DNA from: Wuchereria bancrofti
Lineage: Eukaryota > Nematoda > Chromadorea > Rhabditida > Onchocercidae
Assembly (NCBI GenBank): GCA_005281725.1
Contig: SSBO01000009.1
Location: 5,092,363 to 5,156,362 of the forward strand
Reading direction: 5' to 3'
Length of the DNA stretch: 64,000 bases
Under the pieces are notes generated by a model. The model ran no database searches. It was not told where the DNA came from and was given only the letters and a program-made list of their open reading frames with translations. Positions 1 through 11,135 of this stretch are shown in pieces. The translations under genes and the position numbers were made by a program. Within the stretch, counting starts at the first letter, position 1. Every line of letters starts with the position of its first letter.

Positions 1-3000
1 TCTGATAAAACAAGGCTTACAACCTAAGTAGAATGTGCAAATGAGAATAATTTGGAAGTTTTGGAGCTAACAATAATAGGAGTTATTCAATTTTAATTAA
101 CCTCCATCCTCTTACTAAATTGTTGTTTTGATGACTAATAACTGTAAATTAAATAGAAAAATTAGCAACAATCTAGCTTTGATTGTTCTAGATCGAAATG
201 ATTAGCACGACAAGATATTGGCGCTTCTCTCAAAGATGATGATATATCAAATGATGCCATTAGTGCCAGGCAATCATAACCACTTTTAATATATCCCTTT
301 TTTTTTCCAATTTCCAGATTGCTTTTAAAATTGTTATGGGATAAATTCATTTATAGTTAGAGTTATTAATTCTTGCTGTGTAAAGTTTGATTATGACCAG
401 CCTTATTTATTAGCAATCGTTTGAACTTTTAAATGCCTCAACTTGATGAGTGTTCATTCCAACATTATCCAATGTGTAATATCATTTATCAAAACAAGCA
501 CTATCATTTCCTGTAATAATTATCATACCACCAAAATTTCATCTTTTAAATCCAAATCTAATTTTTGGAATCGCGTTTGCATTTTTTTCTGTTATATTTA
601 TTCCTCTTTTTTAGCACTCACTATTGATGGTGATTGAGCAAGAAAATTTCCGTTTACGTTTACGCCTCTCTTTCAACTCCCTTTGATGTTTACCGCTGAT
701 ACCGTTCTATCAATTCCTTTTTTATCACCTTGGAAGTACAGGCGTTTCTGAAAAATGTTGGTAAGGCTTGTGTCATCCTAAAATTACGTGAATTACTTTC
801 GATTAACAGAGGTCTTGGTGTCATTTCTTTGTTTTTCTGATAACAATGAGCTAGAGGCATCGCCATTTATTTCCTCTCTTTTAGCTTTATACCGAAATTT
901 TTAATATAGAATTATTAATTACCAAAAACAACAACAAACTCACAACCCATGAAAATTACCCATTAATTTTTAATAATTCCTTCTCATCTCATTCGCCAGT
1001 TGTTCTTTTTTGCTATTTATTTAAATATTTTTATTAAAAATAATATCCTAACCAAAAAATGTTAGAAAATGCTTTGCCGCCATCATCTCGTTATTTCATT
1101 GAAAAATTTTCTTCAAATTATTTTTCTATCTTCAAAAAGTTGCCGCCGATAGTGATGTATGTTAGTTTGAATGTTTTATTGTTTACAGTTTTGATGGAAG
1201 CTCGTAAATTGTCTCCCTTAAATGTATCCCGAAGCGATTCAGTTAAGAGAAGCGTTTAAGAGTTAAAAAAAAAAAAAAAAAAAAAAACGAAAAAAGAGAA
1301 AAGTCAGAATAATTCGTGTTGTGGGATTGGCGAGATATTGAGCTATTGAACTATCTCTTAACTGATGCACCGTTTAGATGACGATCGACCATAAAATTTT
1401 ATATTATGAACCAATCATTATAAACCATTTACTCTTAGTGTTTCCTCAGTTCTTGGCTTATAATTAAATTTTTTTTTAGCAAACTAATCAATAAGCAGTA
1501 TTTTTTTTCTTTTTGCTCTGTTTTCACCAAGATAGCAATATTATTTGAGGAATGAATTTTATTCGTAACTATAAGTTACTAACAGAACTTATTCAACAAA
1601 TAATTTACCGATGGCTATTTTTCTGAGACATATGTGTAGATTTGGACATAAAATTAAGTGAATACTTGAAGTTCTATTCGTAAACATTTTGCGCCATTAA
1701 TAGAATTTGCAATATGTGCCATGATTCATAATATGGAGCATTATTGCTAAAAGAACAGGACTTACATTTCGTCTCACATCTTTTCAACTTTTGACTTCCG
1801 CCATTGCTTTAATAATTACGGAAATTTCCTCTCAGCAGACAAAAAATATCTCTTAAGATCGGTAGAGTAGAAAGGATGATAAACCATCATTCCTGTCATT
1901 CATTTTGTCCATTATTGCATTCATTCCGGATTACACTCCAAAAGTACTGTTAACGCCAAGGTCGATTAGCCAGCTCGTTGATCATTTATTGGGAAAATGG
2001 AAAAGAAAGAATATGATGGGAAGATTTCTCTTCTGTACCATTAACACAATAACCGGCAGACTTGTGGATATTTGACAAAACAGTCATTGGTCACTGCTTT
2101 TATGCTTCGATAATAAGGCAGTCTGTTAAATTCATTGAATTAAAAGAGGTATGATCTCTATCAGTTCATCTTTTACTCTCAAACTGAAATTCCTCATTGA
2201 ACACAGCTCCACATCAAGAATTTAACAGAATTGAAAATTAGCTTGGCGATGATTCTTGCTGTGGACAGTATTCATATACTGGTAAATAAAATGGAATCGT
2301 AATGAACAATTTCAATATGAGAGAAGAGAAAATTCCAAAATCATCATGATACGGAAATCTTAAATATACAGTTCAAGGCTATTATCTACCGTTTCCGTAA
2401 CATCCATGTTATCGTCAGTCTATCTCGACAAAACTGTTTTGCTTGATTTACCGACTATGTAGTACTTGCTAAGCAAATATTACATCCTTCTTATGGTGCT
2501 GTCGTAAGTGGAATTTGTTTTTGACACCTTGTGATTTTGACCATCAGCTATGCTTTTATAGCTGTAATTGACGTCTGATTTTCAGAACTGCCAAACTTTT
2601 GACTGACGTCCGTAATGGAAGTACCTACAATTATATCACTATTATTTCAAATGTCTTCCTTGGCTGTTTTCTTCGTCCTTTCTAATAGTTTTTTTTTTAT
2701 AACATTGTTCGCGTAAGGTAACTTTTTTCAGCTGTCAGGCAAAACACAACTCGTGAAGTTCCATTTGTTCCAAGTGATCAGTTCGTATAGTTCGTAACAA
2801 ATTCAAACTCTTTCACTCTTTCATTTACTTACTCCATTCTTCAAAACCACATTAAGTATTGTCTTAATTTATATTTTAGATTTAATTTTCACGCTTTAAA
2901 CGAAGAGGTCAATTATGGAATGTGTATACTTTGTGGTATATTCAAATCTAATTTTAAATCCCGTGAAACTTCCGTATGTGATTGACAATTTTGAAATACG

Positions 3001-4143
3001 AAACAGATTTCTAGCATCTTGACTGTCGGAATTATAAAATATTAAGGATACCGATCGATTTATATACTTCAAAATACTTCTTCCTACGATCCTATCAACA
3101 GACCCATCAGTCATATCGGTTAAAGCTCAGGTATTTTGCTATGCTACCAGAATCACGTTGATTGACAATTTAAAATTACTTTAACTGACATTGAAATCGT
3201 TGTCCCGTTGATGGGTCTCCTATTTCATATCCATCTGATAGAGATATTACGCTTCTTATATCCTTTCTTTTTAAATATCATTAGAAGAGACCTGTTTTGT
3301 CTTATTGGAAAGATGTGTTTTTATTCTTCACTGATATGTTATAACTTTTAGTCGCCTTTTTTCGATTTTATTTTGTTTTTTTCTAAAGTCTAATCAACAT
3401 TTCCTCAAAAATTTTTAGGCCTTTTTTCACACCCCCTTAAACTTAATGATTTCTTCACAGTTATAAAGAAAAGATTCTCTTCCTTTACTGTTCCAAGAAG
3501 AAAAAACCTTTCAAAAGAGAATCTGAATCAGGAAGTAAGAGAAAAGCTCAAAACGAAGAGAACAAGACTTCAGTTATGACATTTAACATTCTGGATTAAA
3601 TTACTCTGGTGGATACTACCGATTATATGACACTACCTCACTTCTATCCGCTATCTTTTCACTTTTCATCACTTCCTGACCTACTTACTGCACTGTACCA
3701 GTTCCAGTTTTTCGGCATACTCTCGAAATTCTTGAAGCGAACATATCACCTGCCGCTTCTTTATTTCCGGGTCACTTCTCTGGTTAACAACATTCGGCTT
3801 TTAGAGTCCCTACGTAATCTTCTTCTAGTACACTTGTCATCGACACATATCAATAATCTCTTTCCCTCTGTGTTCGTTTCTTATAGCAATCAAACACCTG
3901 TTGTCATGCTATTGAACACAGGTGACATCCTCCACTCATATCCTTTTCAATTAAAAAATATCTAATCGTTTACCTTTTTTCCAGGAATTTTGATTTCTTG
4001 AATAAATTTTTCATCCATTTAAATTATAGTGTTACGAAAGTAATTTCCGAAATTTATTGTCAGATTTCACTCCTGAAGCATTCAGATGTACGGATGTTTG
4101 ATTTAGTATGCACTGATCAAAAATTACAAGTTTGGAATTTCAG
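1..4143. other. Intergenic, no supported gene
   Basis: I see no exon chain with conserved motifs on either strand. The longest open frame (3609-3965, 118 codons, +) has a composition rich in Leu, Phe and Ser and no recognisable motif, and looks like chance in AT-rich DNA. There is a poly-A run of about 22 bases at 1266-1287. The last few hundred bases probably contain the promoter and trans-splice region of the F-box gene. Confidence 0.6.
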
Positions 4144-7100
4144 ATGAATTCGGAAGCATCCGGAATTCCGTCGACATCAGTGGAATTCATGAAAATGAGT
4201 TCAGGTTCGGATGCAAATATCACTTACCGTATGCAGCTAGCAAGTCTTCCAGAATCCGTGATTTATCGAGTACTTTCATATTTGAGCCATCCGGAGTTGC
4301 TGCAGGCTCAACGTGTCAACAAGCAATTTTATAGATTGGTCAGACGGAATGTTCATTTACTGTGTCGACCGGAAGTAATGGAAATGGGGTAAGCGTTGAG
4401 ATGCCACATTTCGAAAGTTTATTGAGTTTGAAACCAGGAAAGATAAGTGTTAAATAATAATAGCAAGGTCTTATTTGTTTTTCTTACTTTTCCTATTTTT
4501 AATTCTCAATTTGAAGCATAATTTGATGATAGTTGACCAGGTCATTACTAGATCATATCTACTGATATTTCTATAGATAGATTGTCGATTTTTAGTCTAA
4601 AGTAATGCTATTTTAAGGATTGGCATGTGCGGTTGTGAGAAACGAGCTCGACCATTTGGACGGTTGCAAACATCGTTGGTTTTGAAAGCAAGTAGAAGAA
4701 GGCGATTATTCGTGAAATTCACCCGGAAGACACCTTCCGTAGTGAAATATCGTGAAATTTTTAAGGATGAGGATTACACTGGTGGTCAGTTCTCATTATA
4801 TTACTATCAAAAAGAGAAGAGGATCAAAATTTTTGTAAGATTAGCAAGTCTATTGATACATGCCGACTGAATGAATTACATTTCATTGACTTAAAAAGAC
4901 TAACAATGATTAAAAAGAATTATGCACTGAGTTTTGTAAAATGTAAGAGAAAAAAGAAAGTGAAAAAGATAAGTTATCAATAATATTTTGATTCATAATT
5001 CAATAGAAACTTTCATAGACCGCAACGACTTATCAGAAAATTTGCTAAGTTATTTGGATCAACAGTTCAAGGAAGCAAATATTCATGGCATACTTTCATT
5101 TTCGGGCATTGCCATCACTACTGATTTATATAATAGTTTGTGCAAAAGTTGGGTCAGAATTGAGTAAGTGGATATTTAGTTCAATAATTTTGTCTTATTA
5201 ATGAAAGCTAATAATTTAAATTATTTTAAAATATTTTTGTTTGTGTCGAAAGAGTTTAGAATGCCACTAAACATTGTCAATTTAGATGAAAGGAACTTAT
5301 TCTCAAATTGTCTCACTTTCAAAGGATTACTTACATTTCTTTTATTGTGGAAAATTTTAAAATTGTTATTTGTTTCTTCTTTAGGAACTTTCTGCAATTT
5401 TAAAGTTAAGATATTTGTTTATTTGAAGTCGCTTTTTTCCATTTATTGGGTTTAAAATATTTTTAAGAATTGTTTAGGAACAATGTACTAGATAATGAAT
5501 GAAAATTCAAAAAAAAAAGATCGTATTGCGCAGCAAATTTGTACCTGTAAACAAAAAAAAAGACAACAAGATAATAAAAATTAAAGAGTGTTGAAAAACT
5601 GGGTGAGAAACTTCAAAAATGCGAACTTTAGGTTTGAAAATGTAAAAAATTCATTTGCAGACATTTTTCTGAAGCAGCAACTTAGAAAAATCTTGTTTTG
5701 TAAGTTTAAAGTGCCTACAAATATTGCAACTAAATTTGACCATAACAAGACCGGTCTTGAGATAAACGGGAAATAAATAGTAAGTTCATTGCTGATATCA
5801 GCCATGATGGCAGTTCTCTTTCCGGATGCTCTACTGATGTGTAAATAAATTGAAGAATTTAATTGCTGAATAACTGAAGTAGTCCTTGTCTTGCAGCTGT
5901 TTGAAAGCAAAGGAAAATTCAAGCATCCTAAATATTACTTACTAATCTTCCAAAAAAAAAAAAAATCTTTCTAAAATTCCAAAAGGAATGTAGTTTTTTT
6001 CCCTTTTTCTTTTTCTTCACTTAGCCAATAATATAATTGATGTTTTCACAAGATATTCAACAGAAAAAAGGAAACGAAATTGCGTATACAATGAGAGAAA
6101 TAGATTGGATGTGACGCGTTTGCTTCACTTTTTAATCGCCGCTTGTATGAAACGAAGCATTTTAACTTTTGTAGTTAAATTTGAGAAATGTGTTTTTGAA
6201 AAGTTTCCTTAGCTGAATTTCAGCAATGCTACACGTTTAGTGTTCACATTATGTCATTTTCGATTACCGTTGGAGTACTTATATGAGTTACTGATACGTA
6301 CACATTGTCAACGATTGACCATTGAACTTTCTTATTTCGAGCAGTGTTTTCTCGATGATCTGGTTAGTACTAAATTTGATTAAATTCAAATTGTTTATTG
6401 CACAGACAGGAAAAGATGATAAAATCAAGATTTTAAAATCTGAAATTTATATTTCTGGTTGAAAAGTTTTTTTTTCATATTTCTCATTTTATATTAATTC
6501 ATTTCCATCCAATTCTAACGTAAAAGCAAAACAGTTTATTCCAGTCTTAAAATTCCGATTATATGATTGTATTCCCAATAGAAAAACTTGGAAAACTTTG
6601 AATTTATAGCTGCTCGTCGATGAATATATGAAATATTTACTATATTTTAGTCGGACAAACTACTAATCTATTCTATCTTAAATATTATCTTCTGTTCTCA
6701 CAGCAATCATCCGCTCAAAATCTTAAATGCAATAACCACTGTAATTGGTCATTTTCTTAATCCCTGACCGTAAATTCTAATGTCAGTTTAAACAATTTAC
6801 GCCAACCATTGCTCTAAAACGTTTTTCCACCTTTACAATGGTGTTATCTATGAAATTAACCCTAAAATCTCTCTCATCCTTTAATTTAGATGCTTTGATT
6901 GTATTTTAAATTTCTTACAAATTGACTTGATTATCGATTTTTTTAATTTTTATTCATTTTTTATGCAATTGATATGTTTATCTAAACCATTAGATCAATT
7001 ACCAATTGAAACTTAAGCGGTAGCACTGTAACAGATTTCGAAGACTGTTAAACTGTCTAGTCTAAAGTCGGAATTTTGTTAATGTTGCAATTAATATTTT

Positions 7101-7896
7101 TATGCTTATTATATGGCAGACTGTCAGGAGTTGATCCTAAGCAGTGCAACTTCTGTGCATTTCTCTCGATTTACTGATAATTCATTGCTATATGCTAGAC
7201 TATTCAGACAATTTTCTTTAAGGTTTTGGAAGCAATGTCAGAGTGTCAAGAGTTGATCCTGAGCAGTGCAACTCCCGTATATTTCTCTCGATTTACTGAT
7301 AATTCACTGCATCGGTGGGCCGTTCAGGAGAAGTTACCCAAAAAGATTCTTCTTCGCAATATCCGGACTAACTTCACATTTGATGGAGTCATAACTTTGA
7401 TTAATGTATATTTTAAAGTTTCGACTTTTAGTTTTTTTAATAAAAAATTGTTCAGCTGTGAATTAATTATTACATGTCCTGGAAGAACTTCAAATTCATG
7501 ATAAACTAATTTCGAAATTCCAGAAGATTTTATTAAAGAAATAAAATGACTTTGAAGAAATCAAGATTACTCAACGTTTTTTCTTTCCAGGCACTACAAA
7601 TTCGGTATCCTGAATTATTTTCCAATACAGTTCAATCCATGACACCTGTTGGTTGTTGGAGAAAAACAGTATATGACTGGGATTTCGGTTGTATAACATT
7701 ACCGGAGCAGAATGAAGGCAACAGTATTGTCGAATTACTGAGTATACCGGGTGTGGTGACACATATTTCCCGTTCATGCAACCTTTCAAACACAGTTGAT
7801 GTTACCATTAATTCCAAAGATTTTTATTTAAGCACCACGAAATGTCAAGTTTCAATCAGGCTCCAACTTGGTATTTCTTCTCAAAAGGGTTTATAA
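4144..7896 (+). CDS. F-box domain protein, six-exon gene
   Basis: Likely substrate-recognition subunit of an SCF (Skp1-cullin-F-box) ubiquitin ligase; substrate unknown. Exons: 4144-4388, 4618-about 4784, 5007-5163, 6224-6362, 7223-7405, 7591-7896, giving about 398 aa. The F-box is at residues 32-73, with LPESVIYRVLSYLSHPELL followed by a Cys/Arg-rich stretch (MCGCEKR). The rest has no motif I recognise. The start is the ATG directly after the acceptor TTTCAG at 4138-4143, as expected for spliced-leader addition at the first codon. The end of exon 2 is uncertain: GTAAGA at 4835 is the better donor by consensus but breaks frame, while GTCAGT at 4785 keeps it. Introns hold no other gene. Part of exon 5 is duplicated just upstream. 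The family call rests on the F-box alone. Confidence 0.75.
7121..7327 (+). repeat. Tandem duplication of part of F-box exon 5
   Basis: Copy 1 (about 7121-7206) lies in the intron; copy 2 (7243-7327) lies in exon 5. The two are offset by 122 bp and clearly alike, sharing for example ATTTACTGATAATTCA, and both encode a version of CQELILSSATxVxFSRFTDN. Copy 1 keeps an open frame and an upstream AG but has no obvious donor. Confidence 0.85.
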
Positions 7897-10800
7897 ACCG
7901 GAAGAGGTGTTTTTTGAAGCTTTCCGAAACAGGAACCGATAAGAAAAACTAATGGTTTAAATTAAAAATAGATTTTCTTAATGAAATATCTGATAAAGGT
8001 ATTAGCATATAATGTTGAAACAATCTGAGTGAAAAAAATGGAGGAGCGTATCTGTCGTTTGATTTTAAACAGCTTTGTCTTTTCAAACGATTAGGGAATT
8101 TTTTCGAAATCAGTAAATTTTCTGAAGTTTCATTGACTGACACATTCCTTTGGAAGATTTTAATTGACTGGAATTATTGTTAATTTATGAAACTAACAAT
8201 GAGTCTAATGGTACTTTCACTTCAGTGATTATCAAAACAATTTAATGGATTTGGGTGATAATTTAATAACCTCTTTTTTCGCAACGTTTTCCATTGTCTG
8301 TGATCAATGAGCAGTATGTTTCTGAATTCAGTTAGATAAAGTTTCGTTTTAAATGTTGTATTTTCGAAGATAATTGTAATTTATTTGATTTAGTTGGATA
8401 AAGAATTTCTGCTAATTTTTGCATGCAACAAAGTGTAAAACAGTGACCACAAATCCATTTTACGCAAAAATTCAAACGATTCTTTTGGGAAGACTATGTC
8501 ACTATAAAAATCTCCTAATGGAAAAGTCGTTTTAATTTACTGCTGTTTGTAATTCATTAGTCTAATTATCAAAAGCAGATAAAAATGCCAAAATGTTTTG
8601 AGTAGAAACTGATAAAAACCATTCTTGCGGTTTTATTTCTTGATACAGTGTTTCTTTCAAAAACCTCTCTCAACTTGATATTTTTTTTTGACATCTTTGA
8701 TAGTTCGAGGAAAACAAAAAGAAGAAAATTTAACGAAGAGGCACAATAGGCTACAGAAATAGGCCAATTATCATGCAACCCATCCGATGAATCAGCTCAT
8801 TTAGCTTTGTTTGTGCAGTGATATATACTATCTGTAAACTTTATTATCACTTCAGCTTTCTACTTTTCATCTTAGTTGCAGCCAAATAATAGTTGATAGA
8901 ATGGCAAACTAGATGTCTAATTTTAGCAGTCTAATGAAGTGAGGATAAGTTATCATCAGAATGGAAGAGATCAGTAAGACTAAGCCAACCGGTAATTTGG
9001 CCAAATGATAATTCAGAATAGAAAAGAGATGAATGAGAGAAAACAGTCATAGTAATCTTTGATGACTTCCATGCATCTCTTCCTTGTCCCTTAGCAATTG
9101 TTCATATTTTCATTCATTTCCGTTATTCTAATAAGCAGTTTGTAGAGAGTTTAGATTTTGTTTTGGAAGAATTTCCCGTAAGAACTAATGGGTTTCTTTA
9201 GAAAAGGTTCTTCTTAGTTTCTCGTTTATGGAATAAAGTTGCTTTAATACAGTTGTCGATAATGTAAAGTAACATAGGAATATTACAATGTTTTTATTAA
9301 CGAATAAAGTAGTATAATAATAGAAGTTTATTGTGATGGAAAATGGAGAAGCATTAGCCAAACTGGGAGTGAGTCAATAAATGAATGATTGATATCTGAT
9401 GTGTTTACATTATATAAATTTTTCATAGTGGGACTCATCAACACAAATGATTTTTAAATTTCAGAGATCATCATAAGGTGATAACGTTAATCTAATATAA
9501 ACAAAAGGAAACGGTGAGAGGAAGTAATTTGAAGTGACAAACATCATATAGAAAACAATTGATAAGGATTTAACGTAATAGACATCAAGCCAGTTGTGTG
9601 ATACATGTGACTTCAAATATTTGCCCATAAATATTTTATAGTTTCGCGAATTTCAAATATCGCTTTTTTCTCAAATATTTGCTTCATTATGAATTTTGGA
9701 ATCGCGGAAAAAAAGTTTCTGCCATCTATTGACAAAAATTATGTTCGTCAAACTTGGTACTTTTATTTGAACTTCAACGAGTAGATCAATAGCAAGCAAC
9801 AATATTCGATTTGTTTCCACAATAAAAGTAACTGGATTATCAAAGTTCTAAGCATTCAAAAACAGAATTAATCAAACACTAATAAATCTTAATATTTTGC
9901 ATCTATCAATTCAGATTGTTGACGAGATGATTGTAATGCTGAATTCTTAATTACTGAGAGTAAGGAAAGGATATAGATTGATCGGTTGATAGCTGTAAAA
10001 TTTTGACAACTTTGAATCCAACTTAAAGCAGAAAGATTAGAAGAATAAGAATAAACAAATTAATAGCAAATCAATGTTACTTCTGGTTGGTGTTTTTCTT
10101 CCTCTTCGTTAGCACTCTTTTTAATCAATAACTCAATTGGATAGTACTTCTGCTGATTTACTGTAATTGACATGTTTCACCACTGTGTCTCATTCTTTCA
10201 TAATAAATGACACAGATTTTAATTTAGGTGTGTAATTACCATTATGTATACTTTTTCGTCTTTTGCTTTGTCATCCACGCCGAACGTGTGCAATTGCAAT
10301 TGAAAGTGAAAGTGACGCAGTAAGGCGTGGGAAACTTTATAGCACAAGAACTGATCATAATTTTCCACTTCTAATAGTTTGTGTTTGCCAGGACAAGGAA
10401 ACTTCTTCGTTGGTTTACCTGTCCCTTACTTACGACAGGTAACGGTTTCCACTCCTTCGCTCTTCTCCCGGGACATCCTACTCTGCTTGCGATTCCACAA
10501 TAGAGTGACGAATGTTCTGGGAGAAATGGAAGGGGAAAGCAGAACGAAAGAAATTCGAGAACTTAAGGACACTGCGCTGGAAGAATCGAGATGAAATGGG
10601 AGAGGCAAATAACTTCGGGATAATATGGAAATAGTTCGGAAGGAGATGAGGGTGTGCTAGCAATGCAGACGAAGAGAGTGGCAACGCTACTTTGAAAGAG
10701 GAAAGGAAGACCGGGTGGGTTGGGACATTCTCTTGAGGTGCTGGTGAAGATGATCGTGCATCTCTGGGTAGGCCTGCAAGTTTTCGTGTAATTGGGGAAC

Positions 10801-11126
10801 GCTGAATGGGTAGTTCTGGTCACATGATAGAGGCTAGTGTGGGATTCTGTCCGGGATTCTGTGATAACACTCTCCTGTAGATGTGATTGATACGAAGCAG
10901 CTTTGTAGATGTTAGATAATTGAGCCCGTCATGCAAGAGTGGTTCGGTCAGCAAGTTTAAACATGGATTTGTGGAACTTGCACAAAGCATTTGCAGGGGA
11001 ATTGCCTTTTGATCAGAGACGCTTTATGCGCTTTGGAAGTCTCGTCCGTTGGTTATCATTACTCTTTCTTATTGAAAATGACATTCTAACCGTTGAAATG
11101 GTTTTATAATAACATGCTGCTTTTCA
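7897..11126. other. Intergenic region with a compositionally distinct block
   Basis: No supported gene. From 7.9 to 10.2 kb the sequence is plain AT-rich DNA. From about 10265 to 10960 it becomes visibly richer in G and C, with purine-rich runs of GGGAGAAATGGAAGG type and two close copies of TCTGT(C)CGGGATTCTGT near 10845. A possible exon (10391-10438, flanked by TTTGCCAG and GTAACG) is too short to support. The block sits just upstream of the glutaredoxin gene and may hold its promoter. Confidence 0.5.
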
Positions 11127-11135
11127 GATCAAGAT

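Noticed and set aside
3609..3965. 118-codon + frame
   Set aside because: No domain, no coherent splice partners, hydrophobic composition as expected of AT-rich noncoding DNA.
10379..10594. 71-codon + frame in the GC-richer block
   Set aside because: Open in several frames on both strands, so openness reflects composition; no motif.
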